From: an uncultured Eubacterium sp.
Lineage (GTDB): Bacteria > Bacillota > Clostridia > Lachnospirales > Lachnospiraceae
Reading direction: 5' to 3'
NCBI GenBank assembly: GCA_945910225.1
Contig: CAMDYG010000012.1
Location: 1-60,833, forward strand
Length of the DNA stretch: 60,833 nucleotides
Position numbers and translations under genes: made by a program. Position 1 is the stretch's first letter. Each line of letters begins with the position of its first letter. Of the stretch, positions 36,850 through 46,399 are shown one piece after another. The notes under the pieces are model-generated. The model ran no database searches. It saw only the letters and a program-made list of their open reading frames with translations, and was not told the DNA's origin.

Positions 36850-38190
36850 ATGCAAAGTGATTTTTCAAAGGGCAGAATATGGAAGAATATTATTAATCAG
36901 GCAATACCTCTGATGATAGCCCAGCTTATACAGATATTATATAACGTGGTTGACAGGATATATATTGGTCATCTGCCGGTTATTGGAGGAAATGCGCTGA
37001 CAGGCATAGGTCTGGTGTTTCCAATAACAACGTTAATAGCGGCATTTACTAATCTTTTTTCTACTGGCGGAGTTCCGCTATTCTCTATGGCAAGAGGTGC
37101 TAAAGATGAGAAAAAGGCTGAAAATATACTGGGACAGGTTGTTTCACTGCTTCTCATAACATCAGTAATAATAATGGTGTTGTGTTATGTGTTTAAGAAA
37201 CCAGTGCTTTTCCTGTTTGGAGCAAGTAATGAAACGTATGTATATGCCAATGAATATCTGAAAATATACCTGTTAGGAACAGTATTTTCAATGATATCAA
37301 CTGGGTTAAATGGATTTATCAATGCACAGGGCTATCCAAGAAAAGGAATGCTTACAGTGCTTCTGGGTGCTATAATAAATCTGATTCTTGATCCAATATT
37401 TATATATGGATTCCATATGGGAGTACAGGGAGCAGCAATAGCTACAGTTATTAGCCAGGCATGCTCATTTATATGGGTCATTAATTTCTTTTATGGAAAA
37501 GATACATTATACCGCATAAAACATGACAATCTCAGGCTTAATGTTAAAAGTGTATTATCGATTACTTCGCTTGGCATCTCAGGGTTTGTTATGCAGGGAA
37601 CAAACTGTCTGGTACAGATTGTCTGCAACAAAATGCTGTTCATGTATGGTGGAGATATGTATGTTGGAATCATGACAGTTATTAATTCCATCAGGGAGAT
37701 TTTGTCAGTTCCGGGAAGTACGCTTGGAAGCGGAGCACAGCCGGTTCTTGGATATAATTATGGAGCAAAAGAATATGAAAGAGTTCGGAAAGCAATAAGA
37801 TTTACAGCTGCAATAGCGTTTGTGTATATGCTGATTGCATGGTTGGCAGTAATTATTTTTCCGAAACAGATCTTGTCAATATTTACAACAGATTCGTCAA
37901 TGATAAAGGCTGGAGAAAATGCATTGAAAATATACTTCTTCGGATTCTTTTTCATGGCATTTCAGTTTGTTGGACAGTCAACATTTACAGCCTTGGGATG
38001 CGCCAAGAGAGCAGTATTCTTTTCAATATTCCGAAAAGTGATTATTGTTGTTCCGTTAACAATACTTCTGCCAATGGCAGGATTAGGAGTGGAAGGCGTA
38101 TTTATAGCAGAACCGATATCTAACGCAGTGGGCGGATTAGCAAGCTTTACCACGATGTATTTTACGCTTTACAAAAAGCTTCCAGAATAG
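36850..38190 (+). CDS. MATE family efflux transporter
   Basis: 446 aa, about twelve hydrophobic segments. The N-terminus FSKGRIWKNIINQAIPLMIAQLIQILYNVVDRIYIGHLP matches the multidrug MATE group. The second copy of this protein class in the window, at 3462-4799, belongs to a different subgroup. It lies 37 nt after the small lysine-rich gene, so the two may be cotranscribed. It exports cationic compounds in exchange for Na+ or H+; the substrate is unknown. Confidence 0.93.
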   Translation: MQSDFSKGRIWKNIINQAIPLMIAQLIQILYNVVDRIYIGHLPVIGGNALTGIGLVFPITTLIAAFTNLFSTGGVPLFSMARGAKDEKKAENILGQVVSLLLITSVIIMVLCYVFKKPVLFLFGASNETYVYANEYLKIYLLGTVFSMISTGLNGFINAQGYPRKGMLTVLLGAIINLILDPIFIYGFHMGVQGAAIATVISQACSFIWVINFFYGKDTLYRIKHDNLRLNVKSVLSITSLGISGFVMQGTNCLVQIVCNKMLFMYGGDMYVGIMTVINSIREILSVPGSTLGSGAQPVLGYNYGAKEYERVRKAIRFTAAIAFVYMLIAWLAVIIFPKQILSIFTTDSSMIKAGENALKIYFFGFFFMAFQFVGQSTFTALGCAKRAVFFSIFRKVIIVVPLTILLPMAGLGVEGVFIAEPISNAVGGLASFTTMYFTLYKKLPE

Positions 38191-38215
38191 TATTCTAAAG
38201 AAAATGATAGCAAAG

Positions 38216-38250
38216 AAGCCATCGTTCCATGAATTGGAGCGGTGGCTTTA
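38216..38250 (+). terminator. Possible terminator between MATE and serine dehydratase
   Basis: AAGCCAtCG / CGgTGGCTT stem with an inner TCCAT/ATTGGA helix, followed by a short TTTACTT tail. The tail is weak, so partial read-through to sdaAB is possible. Confidence 0.5.
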
Positions 38251-38284
38251 CTTGATTACAGGGTGATTGAAGGAGGAATCAGAC

Positions 38285-38944
38285 ATGGATATATTCGATA
38301 TTGTTGGACCAGTTATGGTTGGTCCGTCAAGCTCCCATACAGCAGGGGCTGCAAGAATAGGATATATAGCTGGAAAGCTTATCGGAGAACCTATTGCGAA
38401 AGTAAAAATATTGCTTTATGGCTCATTTCTGGCAACAGGAAAAGGACATGGAACAAGAAAAGCGCTTGTTGCCGGACTGCTTGGAATGAAACCTGACGAT
38501 ATGAGGATACCAGACAGTATAGAGATTGCCAGAAAAAGTGGAATGGAAGTAGAATTTGGGGAATCAGTGTTAAGGGATGCACATCCTAATACAGCACAGA
38601 TACAGATAGAATCAGTAAATGGAAATAAACTTGAAGTTGTTGGAGAATCACTTGGCGGTTCAAGAATAAATATAGCGCAGATAGATGGAATAGCGACTAA
38701 TTTCTCCGGAGATTATCCTACATTAGTTGTGCATAATATGGATCAGCCCGGACATGTAGCAGAAGTAACATCTATGCTTGCACATAAATCAGTAAATATA
38801 GCTACAATGCAGTTGTACAGAGCCAGCAGGGGAGGCAATTCTGTTATGGTAATAGAATGTGATCAGGAAATTCCTGATGAGGGAATTAAGTGGCTTAAGA
38901 ATGTTGAAGGCGTTATAAAGGTAACTTATCTTGGCATGGAATAA
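38285..38944 (+). CDS. sdaAB: L-serine dehydratase, iron-sulfur-dependent, beta subunit
   Basis: 219 aa from the ATG at 38285 (GAAGGAGGAA upstream). It begins MDIFDIVGPVMVGPSSSHTAGAARIGYIA, the conserved serine-binding SSHT motif of the beta chain. It ends with an ACT regulatory domain (LVVHNMDQPGHVAEVTSMLAHKSVNIA). Together with the alpha chain it deaminates L-serine to pyruvate and ammonia using a labile [4Fe-4S] cluster. The two-subunit form is typical of Firmicutes. The alpha gene follows 22 nt later. Confidence 0.95.
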   Translation: MDIFDIVGPVMVGPSSSHTAGAARIGYIAGKLIGEPIAKVKILLYGSFLATGKGHGTRKALVAGLLGMKPDDMRIPDSIEIARKSGMEVEFGESVLRDAHPNTAQIQIESVNGNKLEVVGESLGGSRINIAQIDGIATNFSGDYPTLVVHNMDQPGHVAEVTSMLAHKSVNIATMQLYRASRGGNSVMVIECDQEIPDEGIKWLKNVEGVIKVTYLGME

Positions 38945-38966
38945 CGAGGAAACTATTGGAGGGACG

Positions 38967-39848
38967 ATGATGATATATAATTCTATAAATGATCTGGTGT
39001 GTTTGAGCAAAGAAAACAAACAGGAAATCTGGCAGATAATTCTTACCTGTCAGGCACAGGAAAAACTTATATCAGAAAAAGAAGTGTTTTCCCAAATGAG
39101 AGAAATGTATTTTGCAATGAAGAATGCTGATGAACAATACGATAAAACACTTACATCCCCAAGCAGGATGGCAGGTGGCGATGGACAGAAAATGCATGAA
39201 TATAATGAAGCAGGGAAGAATATATGTGGGGATTTTATTGGAATGGTTATGGAAAAGGCCATTAAGATGGGAGAATCTAATGCATGTATGAAAAGAATAG
39301 TGGCAGCTCCTACAGCTGGCTCATGTGGTGTTATACCGGCAGTTTATCTGTCGTATCAGAAATGCTTCAATATAGTAGAAGATGAAATTGTAAAAGCATT
39401 GCTTATATCGGCAGGAGTTGGAGCAGTTATTGCTGCTAATGCGAGTATAGCCGGGGCGGCAGGAGGATGTCAGGCAGAGATTGGGTCAGCAAGTGCAATG
39501 GCTGCAGCAGGGCTTGCATATCTTCAGGGAGCTGCAGCAGAAGGTATATCTAATTCAGTGGCACTTGCATTAAAAAGTGTCCTTGGACTTACTTGCGATC
39601 CGGTATGTGGATTAGTTGAAGTTCCATGTATAAAAAGAAATGTTATGGGAGCAGTAAATGCGGTAACAGCGGCACAGATGACAATGGCAGGGATAAAAAG
39701 TGCAATTCCAGCAGATGAGGTAATAGATTCGATGAGACGAATTGGAAATGATATGCCAGTATGCCTTAAGGAAACAGGTGAAGGAGGATTGGCAGTTACT
39801 CCTACAGCAATAGAGTACAGAGAAAAATTAAATAATATTGACAATTAA
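38967..39848 (+). CDS. sdaAA: L-serine dehydratase, iron-sulfur-dependent, alpha subunit
   Basis: 293 aa from the ATG at 38967 (GGAGGG close upstream; the adjacent ATG at 38970 is equally possible). The catalytic chain shows RMAGGDGQKMHEY and AAPTAGSCGVIPAVYL. The cluster-binding cysteines are in LTCDPVCGLVEVPCIKRN. It completes the enzyme encoded with sdaAB and acts in the cytoplasm on L-serine. Free intermediate pyruvate would feed fermentation. A reading frame starting earlier at 38931 overlaps sdaAB without its own ribosome binding site and is rejected. Confidence 0.95.
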   Translation: MMIYNSINDLVCLSKENKQEIWQIILTCQAQEKLISEKEVFSQMREMYFAMKNADEQYDKTLTSPSRMAGGDGQKMHEYNEAGKNICGDFIGMVMEKAIKMGESNACMKRIVAAPTAGSCGVIPAVYLSYQKCFNIVEDEIVKALLISAGVGAVIAANASIAGAAGGCQAEIGSASAMAAAGLAYLQGAAAEGISNSVALALKSVLGLTCDPVCGLVEVPCIKRNVMGAVNAVTAAQMTMAGIKSAIPADEVIDSMRRIGNDMPVCLKETGEGGLAVTPTAIEYREKLNNIDN

Positions 39849-39915
39849 TGTCACAAAAAATGACAAAAATTCGACAAAAAATACTGATTTTTTTGCAAAT
39901 TTGGCAAAAAATCTG

Positions 39916-39943
39916 TTGATTGGAGAAAATATTGTGATATAAT
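39916..39943 (+). promoter_or_regulatory. Strong promoter of a putative small RNA
   Basis: TTGATT (39916-39921), 16-bp spacer, extended -10 TGATATAAT with TATAAT at 39938-39943. Predicted start near 39950 in a gene-free gap. Confidence 0.6.
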
Positions 39944-39949
39944 ATAAAC

Positions 39950-40107
39950 AATTGCAAGGGAAGTTGAATTTTTTTGAATGAATTTGATTGAGATTGCAAG
40001 TTAATACACACACAGATATAAGGATAACTCCATAATTCCTTATATTTGACTATATTTCTATCCCCTCTACTCATCCCCGGTTCCCCCAGAGCCGGGGAAG
40101 TTTTTTT
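39950..40107 (+). ncRNA. Candidate ~155-nt small RNA
   Basis: In the 358-bp gap after sdaAA, a good extended -10 promoter is followed, with no open frame, by a GC-rich terminator at 40075-40107. An internal hairpin ATAAGGA / TCCTTAT lies around 40018-40043. A separate promoter-like TATGATATAAT near 40137-40147 precedes the DUF4317 gene, so the terminated transcript need not be its leader. No named RNA family is recognised. Confidence 0.45.
40075..40107 (+). terminator. Rho-independent terminator
   Basis: CCCCGG / CCGGGG stem, 11-nt loop, AAG and then seven T. Confidence 0.85.
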
Positions 40108-40206
40108 ATACTTTTCTTAACATTTAATCTGTTATCTATGATATAATCACAAAATAATTCTTAATAAAATAATGGATGTTTATCCATATCAGGAGTAGAA
40201 AGCATT

Positions 40207-41364
40207 ATGACAAGAAAAGAACTTAACGAAATAAAATCACAATATACGATCGAGGATTGCGGAATATTAAGATTGTGCGGATGTTATGTTGACGGAGAAC
40301 GCAACAAAATAACACAGTTTAATGAGAATTTCCTGAATCTTCCAGAAGAGGAAAAACACAAGTATTTTGAAATATTTAAAAAGACATTATCAGGAACGCC
40401 TGGCAAGAATCTTGTAGATATGAAATTTAATGTTGATGCATATGCAGATGAGGGAGCCAGAACATTTTTGATGAATCTTAGAGACAGTGGTCTTAAAGAT
40501 GACAGGATGCTTGACGAATTTTATGACAGAATTATTAATAATTACAGCTATGTAGGCAATTATCTTATTCTTCTTATTAATCAGGTGTATGATATACCTG
40601 CTGTTACAACAGATAATATTGAAATGGAAGATGCATCAGATGAGGTGTATAGTTATATTTTGTGCAGCATATGTCATGTTAATCTTTCAAAGCCGGGACT
40701 TGGCTATGATGAGGAAGATAACAATTTCCATGATAAGAAGCAGAATCATATGGTTGACGTACCAGATGTTGGATTTTTATTTCCAGTATTTAATAGAAGA
40801 AGTGCAGATGAGGACATGGCATTATTCTACACGAAGGATGTAAGTGAATTTGAGGATGGACTTATTGACTGCCTGCTTGATTGCGCTGTGCCGCTTCCGG
40901 CAAAGCAGCAGAAAGAAACATTTACATCACTTGTAAGTGAAGCGCTTGGAGAAGAGGCTGATCTGGAGGTTGTTAAAAATATACATGAGAATCTGGAACA
41001 GATAATAGAAGAAAAGAAGCAGGAAAGCCCTGCACCGGTAATGCTTGATAAGACAGAAATGAAAGATTTGCTGGAAAAGAGCGGAGTCAGAGAAGAAAGA
41101 CTTGAGAACTTTGAAGAGCATTTTGAGATGGCTGCAGGGGAGCAGGGAAAACTTGTTGCATCAAATGTTTCATCTGGAAAGAAATTTGAAGTAAAAACGC
41201 CAGATGTTGTTATAAAGATTAATTCTGATAAAACGGACATTGTAAGTACACAGGTGATTGACGGAAGGCAGTGCCTTGTAATTCAGATAGATGAAAGACT
41301 TGAGGTTAATGGAATTTCGGTTAATCCGGATACTGGAGAGGTTATAGACAGAACAGAGAGGTAG
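40207..41364 (+). CDS. DUF4317 family protein
   Basis: 385 aa. The opening MTRKELNEIKSQYTIEDCGILRLCGCYVDGERNK is the hallmark of DUF4317, a family widespread in Lachnospiraceae and of unknown function. Two cysteines in the LCGCYVDG box and an IINNYSYVGNYLILLINQVYD segment are also characteristic. The C-terminal ~130 residues are charged and helical. No signal peptide or membrane span, so it is cytoplasmic. It lies 7 nt before the DUF5662 gene, forming a two-gene operon. Confidence 0.85.
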   Translation: MTRKELNEIKSQYTIEDCGILRLCGCYVDGERNKITQFNENFLNLPEEEKHKYFEIFKKTLSGTPGKNLVDMKFNVDAYADEGARTFLMNLRDSGLKDDRMLDEFYDRIINNYSYVGNYLILLINQVYDIPAVTTDNIEMEDASDEVYSYILCSICHVNLSKPGLGYDEEDNNFHDKKQNHMVDVPDVGFLFPVFNRRSADEDMALFYTKDVSEFEDGLIDCLLDCAVPLPAKQQKETFTSLVSEALGEEADLEVVKNIHENLEQIIEEKKQESPAPVMLDKTEMKDLLEKSGVREERLENFEEHFEMAAGEQGKLVASNVSSGKKFEVKTPDVVIKINSDKTDIVSTQVIDGRQCLVIQIDERLEVNGISVNPDTGEVIDRTER

Positions 41365-41371
41365 AATCTTT

Positions 41372-41935
41372 ATGACATTTGCGAAATTAATGCATAACTT
41401 TAACGGACATCTTCATACAGTTAATTCACACAGAAGACTTGTGAGAAAATATTGTTTTAAATTAGGGTTGTACAGACAAGGAATTATGCATGACTGGTCC
41501 AAATATTCACCATCAGAATTCATACCAGGAGTAAAATATTATCAGGACGGACACAGGAGTCCTAATAATGCGCAACGAGAGGATGAGGGAGTTTCAAAAG
41601 CCTGGCTTCATCATAAAGGACGTAATAAACATCATTTTGAATACTGGATTGATTATGATGTGGATGGAGAAAATGCGGTTCTTGCAGGAATGAAGATGCC
41701 TGTAAAATATGTTGCAGAGATGTTTTGTGACAGAATTGCAGCAAGCAGAATATATAATAAGGAAAAATATAGGGATTCCGATCCGCTGGACTATTATCTC
41801 AAAGGACTGGGACATTATATTATGCATCCACAGACGGATGAACTGCTTCACAAGCTTTTACAGATGCTGGCAGATAAAGGGGGAGATTATACATTTGAAT
41901 ATATCAGGAAAAATGTATTAAAGAAATCTTACTAA
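41372..41935 (+). CDS. DUF5662 family protein
   Basis: 187 aa. Conserved His/Asp-rich blocks of this family are visible: HLHTVNSHRRLVRKYCFKLGLYRQGIMHDWSKYSPSEF and WLHHKGRNKHHFEYWIDY, then MPVKYVAEMFCDRIAAS. The arrangement of histidines and aspartates (MHDWSK, HHKGRNKHH) suggests a metal-dependent, possibly HD-like hydrolase. That is inference. It is cotranscribed with the DUF4317 gene 7 nt upstream. Confidence 0.82.
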   Translation: MTFAKLMHNFNGHLHTVNSHRRLVRKYCFKLGLYRQGIMHDWSKYSPSEFIPGVKYYQDGHRSPNNAQREDEGVSKAWLHHKGRNKHHFEYWIDYDVDGENAVLAGMKMPVKYVAEMFCDRIAASRIYNKEKYRDSDPLDYYLKGLGHYIMHPQTDELLHKLLQMLADKGGDYTFEYIRKNVLKKSY

Positions 41936-42083
41936 AGAACCATGGCAAGATTTAGGTAGTATTTCGGTATTTTGGAAAAAAATAGGTTTTTTTAGTAATT
42001 AATATGTTGTATAATGATAAAAGCAATATAGGGATATCCCTTTTGGTGAATAATTTTATAAGAGGAAAAGGAGGTCTTACAAT

Positions 42084-43937
42084 ATGGGTAAGTTGCATAC
42101 TAAGGCCGAGAGAGATGAAAAGGTTAAAGAGATTAAGGCCGATAAAGACAAGAAAGTAAAAGAAGTTAAGGCTAAGAAGAAAGAAATCGATGCCGAGGTT
42201 AAGAAAAAGGCAAAGAAGGCTGTTGATGATGGAAAGAAGAGACGGGCCGGAATTACATCTAGGCTTGTGACACTTGCAATAGTTCCTGCAGTAGTGATGG
42301 TTCTTGGATTAATAACAACAACAGTGTTCAGTCTTAAGTCAGGACTGGAAGAAGAGGCTATGGATGGTCTTGAACTGTTAGGTGGAGCAGTCCAGAGTTC
42401 TTATGAGGATATTAAAGGTAATTTTGAATATAAGAATGGAAAGCTTTTCAAAGGAGATGAGGAGCTTACAATTAAACCAGCGGCATTGGATATATATGTT
42501 AAGGATTCTAAGAATAATGCCCAGGTTACATTAACATATGGAACAACAAGAGTACTTACGACACTTACAGATGATAAGGGAGTAAGACTTACAGGAACAG
42601 AGATATCTGATGAAGTGTGGGATGTAGTCAAGACGGGGAAGACATACAGAGGTACCAGCATTAAGATTGATGGAAAGAGATACTGCGCAGTATATGTACC
42701 ACTTAAGGACAAGAATCAGGTTGTTGGATGTGTTTTTGCAGGAGAACCAACATCAGAGATAGCATCATACATAATGCAGAAAGTAGTCAATATGCTTATT
42801 GTTGCAGCTGGAATACTTGTTATTGTTGCAGTTGGTGCATTTTTAATAGCAAGGAGCATATCACAGTCTATTAAGAAAGCTAGTGTATCAGTTACACGAG
42901 TTGCAGGAGGAGACCTTACGACAGAGGTTAATGCAACAGTTCTTAAGAGAAAAGATGAAATTGGTGATATGGGCAGAGATCTTGCGACTCTTATTAACAA
43001 GCTGAGAGAGATTGTAGGAAGCCTTTCACAGTCAGCAACAGATCTTAGTGAATCAGGTAACAATATTGATTCAATGGCATCAAAGTCAAGTATAGCGGCG
43101 GGAGAGATAAGTACCGCAGTTGAAGAGATTTCTAAGGGTGCAGTATCACAGGCAGAAGAGATTGAGACAGCAACTAATGAGATTATGAATATGGGTGAAC
43201 AGATAACACAAATTGTTAACAACATTTCAGATCTTACAGATGCATCAAAGTCAATGGAGGAAGCTGGTAATGCATCACAGGAGACAATGGAAGAGTTAAG
43301 TGAGGCAGTTCAGAGAACAACAGATGCAGTTGCAAGAATTGCAAAGCAGATAGAGCTTACTAATGAATCAGTTGATAAGATAGGTAATGCAGCAACATTG
43401 ATTGCTGATATTGCCAGCCAGACAAGTCTCTTATCGCTTAATGCTTCTATCGAGTCTGCAAGAGCAGGAGAGGCAGGAAAGGGATTTGCAGTTGTTGCAT
43501 CAGAGATTCAGAAGCTTTCTTCACAGTCAGACAGTACAGCTAATAAGATTCAGGAGATAATTACTGATCTTCAGAATGATTCAAGAGAGACACTTGAAGT
43601 AATGAAGAAGACAGAAATACTTGTTAAAGAACAGTATGAGAAACTGACAGCTACAGAAGAGAAATTCAGACAGGTTGATGATGGTATTAATGTTTCAAAG
43701 AATGGAACAGCTGTTATTAAGGGAAATGCGCAGGAATGTGATAGTTCAAGAGTAACTGTAGTAGATGTTATATCTAATCTGTCTGCAATATCAGAAGAGA
43801 ATGCCGCTTCAACACAGCAGACAACTTCTTCAATGCAGGAGCTTAATGCAACAATTAACCTTCTTGCAGAGACAGCAGCCAAGGTTAAGGATGTATCAGA
43901 TAAGCTTAATGAAGATATGAAGTATTTTACAATATAA
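42084..43937 (+). CDS. Methyl-accepting chemotaxis protein
   Basis: 617 aa. An unusual ~60-residue Lys/Glu-rich cytoplasmic head ([21 protein letters not shown]) precedes TM1 (~residues 62-90). A Cache-like extracellular domain of ~145 residues follows, then TM2 (~235-258), a HAMP domain, and a signalling domain. The hairpin tip reads [32 protein letters not shown]. It would report ligands to CheA. No che or flagellar genes are in the window. An exact TATAAT lies at 42010-42015 with only a T-tract as -35; no sigma-28 promoter is seen. AAAGGAGG precedes the ATG. Confidence 0.94.
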   Translation: MGKLHTKAERDEKVKEIKADKDKKVKEVKAKKKEIDAEVKKKAKKAVDDGKKRRAGITSRLVTLAIVPAVVMVLGLITTTVFSLKSGLEEEAMDGLELLGGAVQSSYEDIKGNFEYKNGKLFKGDEELTIKPAALDIYVKDSKNNAQVTLTYGTTRVLTTLTDDKGVRLTGTEISDEVWDVVKTGKTYRGTSIKIDGKRYCAVYVPLKDKNQVVGCVFAGEPTSEIASYIMQKVVNMLIVAAGILVIVAVGAFLIARSISQSIKKASVSVTRVAGGDLTTEVNATVLKRKDEIGDMGRDLATLINKLREIVGSLSQSATDLSESGNNIDSMASKSSIAAGEISTAVEEISKGAVSQAEEIETATNEIMNMGEQITQIVNNISDLTDASKSMEEAGNASQETMEELSEAVQRTTDAVARIAKQIELTNESVDKIGNAATLIADIASQTSLLSLNASIESARAGEAGKGFAVVASEIQKLSSQSDSTANKIQEIITDLQNDSRETLEVMKKTEILVKEQYEKLTATEEKFRQVDDGINVSKNGTAVIKGNAQECDSSRVTVVDVISNLSAISEENAASTQQTTSSMQELNATINLLAETAAKVKDVSDKLNEDMKYFTI

Positions 43938-43953
43938 TATATGTCAACATAAT

Positions 43954-44022
43954 AAAAAGAGTTAATACTGCATTAATATGCGAGGGGCTAGGCACCTCCG
44001 TTACAGTATTAACTCTTTTTTT
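43954..44022. terminator. Long bidirectional terminator
   Basis: A 17-bp perfect stem (left arm AAAAAGAGTTAATACTG, right arm CAGTATTAACTCTTTTT) encloses a 33-nt loop containing a small GAGGGG/CACCTC helix. A-rich and T-rich flanks serve the chemoreceptor and the convergent HTH gene. Confidence 0.88.
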
Positions 44023-44024
44023 AT

Positions 44025-45527
44025 TTAAATTTTTTCAAGAGAATTAATAAGTTCCTTTAGTTGGGAACGGATTTTTTTGCGGTTAATATCCGTATAACCA
44101 ACTTTATTTGCAATACGATAAAGGTATTCCTGAAAGTTCTGAATAAGCTGCGGATGATTAAAATCCAAAACCATGCTTGGAACGGCAGTACGGATAAGTA
44201 GCGCTCCAGAGCCTTCGTTAACAATAACACACACATTATCATCCGGATCATAATCGATGGGAACAAAGAAATAATTAGGATGAGCATCCATTATATCTAC
44301 TATATTCTTAAGATGTGCAGCGTAAGTCTTTGGCGTGTAATAGACTGGCACATTTTGTTTTACAACTGGAAATATTACAGGAACATGACCATCGATTATT
44401 TGCTCGACAGTTGCCAGCGGACATATATCAACATTTCGCATTTCATCAAATACTGGATTAAGCTGGTAAGAGGTACGAAGGCTTACACCAAGGCTGTCCG
44501 GGTTGTTGGTCAGGAACTGGAGCATAAGTTCATCTGGCATTGCTGCTGGAGGAAGGCTGAGTCCCTTCTGTATGTGACCTACAGGCATGCTCAGGTACTT
44601 ATGAAAACATTTTGAAACATCTTCAGCTGATTCATATATATTCATTGCTGGACGGCAGTAAGATAAAAATGTATTGAATTCGTTCTCCTTAACAGTGACA
44701 ACTGCAGATTCTGTGGTTAATACAGTAAATGAATTCTCTGTAATAGTTGACAGGCAGTCGGAATATACAGCTACATGTCCAGGATATATTATGCTGATTT
44801 TTGAAAAAAGGTTATCTCTCATACGTGGATAATAATATGACTTTACCCGTCCTGTAAGATACGCAGGAATCCAGTAAAAGAATTCCTCAAAAAACTGTGT
44901 TGTATTAACAGGAGATGGAGATATCTGGCATATTTCATATCCAGTATCTAATAATTTCAGAATAAGCTCCTGCAGAGAATTGAGAATATCCTTATTGTCA
45001 AATATGCTGTATACGTCATCATCAATCCACACATATATAGTTCCTGTTTCATCTAAAGACAGAAGATAATTAATGAAACTAAAGATTGCCTGGCGTTTAC
45101 CTTTCTGCTTGTATAAAATACTTGTTGAATCAGGTGAAATATCTATAGTATTGATTCCATGAATATTGCTGTTACCTGGAGCAGTAACATTTTCATTGAG
45201 AATAGTATCAACAATTGTATCTGGCATTGGTAAAGTGTCTGTAAGCCATTGATATAGCATATCAGAGTATTCAGATAATGGACGCTGGTGATTGAAGCGT
45301 GAGTAATCTGATGCAAGTGCAAGTGCCTTTCTCTGATAATTCAGCTTTATTGCATTGGCAAAATACTTAGCCATTCTTTTTACAACATCCTTGTCACGTG
45401 GACATTTTCTTTTTCCATTGCGATACAGGCTCACAGCAGAATTATCAATGTTTATGGCACTGGCAAGAGTGGTGTTATTAGTGTTGGTAATATCCATTAG
45501 GAATTTGAATTTATCATTAAAAGTCAT
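44025..45527 (-). CDS. XRE-type helix-turn-helix protein with large unknown C-terminal domain
   Basis: 500 aa. Residues ~1-60 form an XRE-like HTH (FNDKFKFLMDITNTNNTTLASAINIDNSAVSLYRNGKRKCP). The remaining ~440 residues contain no recognised domain: an alpha/beta segment (GTIYVWIDDDVYSIFD), FFYWIPAYLTGRVKSYYYPRMRD, and repeated Tyr/Val-rich strands. No membrane spans. I recognise this only as a large HTH sensor-like protein of the kind common in Lachnospiraceae. It follows the TetR gene by 9 nt, so the two regulators form an operon divergent from the acyl-lipid genes. Confidence 0.7.
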   Translation of the reverse strand: MTFNDKFKFLMDITNTNNTTLASAINIDNSAVSLYRNGKRKCPRDKDVVKRMAKYFANAIKLNYQRKALALASDYSRFNHQRPLSEYSDMLYQWLTDTLPMPDTIVDTILNENVTAPGNSNIHGINTIDISPDSTSILYKQKGKRQAIFSFINYLLSLDETGTIYVWIDDDVYSIFDNKDILNSLQELILKLLDTGYEICQISPSPVNTTQFFEEFFYWIPAYLTGRVKSYYYPRMRDNLFSKISIIYPGHVAVYSDCLSTITENSFTVLTTESAVVTVKENEFNTFLSYCRPAMNIYESAEDVSKCFHKYLSMPVGHIQKGLSLPPAAMPDELMLQFLTNNPDSLGVSLRTSYQLNPVFDEMRNVDICPLATVEQIIDGHVPVIFPVVKQNVPVYYTPKTYAAHLKNIVDIMDAHPNYFFVPIDYDPDDNVCVIVNEGSGALLIRTAVPSMVLDFNHPQLIQNFQEYLYRIANKVGYTDINRKKIRSQLKELINSLEKI

Positions 45528-45536
45528 GGCGTCTCC

Positions 45537-46127
45537 TTAAGCAAATGCATGCACACCTGAAATAATAAGTGTTGTCAGTGTGCGTGCCATTTCATCAAGT
45601 GTTGTTTCATTAGGATTGCATATCCATTGATAATATACAGAAATAATTCCACCAGCAACGAAGCTTGAAATAAAAAGATAATGAGATTTGGGAACGTTCA
45701 TTTTGATATCTTTATCTTCAAGCTCTTTCAGGATAGTTTCCTGAAGAGTGGTCTGGAGCTTGTTAAAAAGCATACTGCCATTATCAGATGCAAACAAATC
45801 CCTTACAATATCCGAATTGGACATTATTGTATTAAGAAATGCAAATAATGTCTGTGGAGAAAGCATATTGTAATCTTCTGACATGTCATAGATAAGATCC
45901 TTAAGAGATGTGATGAGTTCACTGATTCCCTCATCAAGAACATCATTAACAGTAGAATAGTAAGTGTAAAATGTCTTCCTATTAATGTTGGCTGCGGCTG
46001 AAAGTTCAGTGACAGTAATGGAATTAAGCTTTTTCTTCTGCATAAGTTCAATCAAAGCTTCGTATATTGCTTTTTTAGTTTTGACAATTCGTCTGTCAGT
46101 TGATTTTGAAGAAGTAGATGTGTCCAT
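45537..46127 (-). CDS. TetR family transcriptional regulator
   Basis: 196 aa. The N-terminal HTH is KTKKAIYEALIELMQKKKLNSITVTELSAAANINRKTFYTYYSTVNDVLDE, a textbook TetR DNA-binding region, followed by a helical ligand domain. The C-terminal part is of the TetR_C type seen in Firmicutes (YYQWICNPNETTLDEMARTLTTLIISG). It is divergent from the acyl-lipid operon, whose promoter carries a matching palindrome. An acyl-CoA or fatty-acid-like ligand would be logical but is unproved. AAGGAGGATAAT precedes the ATG. Confidence 0.92.
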   Translation of the reverse strand: MDTSTSSKSTDRRIVKTKKAIYEALIELMQKKKLNSITVTELSAAANINRKTFYTYYSTVNDVLDEGISELITSLKDLIYDMSEDYNMLSPQTLFAFLNTIMSNSDIVRDLFASDNGSMLFNKLQTTLQETILKELEDKDIKMNVPKSHYLFISSFVAGGIISVYYQWICNPNETTLDEMARTLTTLIISGVHAFA

Positions 46128-46330
46128 AATTATCCTCCTTATCAGACTTTATAATATACTCGTAAAAATAGTGTTAATAAATAATAAACTAAAGAAATTG
46201 CAAAGTATTTTCTTACAAAATAATTTTACAACAATATATGACAACAGTAAACAAGATATGACAAAATGTTTCTTAAGTGCCAAAAAGGTAATATTTGACC
46301 TTTGAAAAATATTGTTAAAAAACATACAAT

Positions 46331-46385
46331 TTGAAATGGAAACATAATGTGTGATAATGGAACATATGTGTATTAAGTATACACA
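46331..46385 (+). promoter_or_regulatory. Promoter and TetR operator candidate of the acyl-lipid operon
   Basis: TTGAAA (46331-46336), 16-bp spacer, GATAAT (46353-46358) with upstream TG. At 46367-46385 lies TGTGTAT-TAAGT-ATACACA, a 7-bp arm palindrome covering the predicted start site and just before the ribosome binding site. That placement would let the divergent TetR block transcription. Confidence 0.6.
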
Positions 46386-46399
46386 AGAGGTGGATCATA

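Noticed and set aside
41980-42020. Sigma-28 (flagellar/chemotaxis) promoter for the chemoreceptor
   Set aside because: No TAAA...GCCGATAA-like pair; only a TATAAT with a poor -35 is present.
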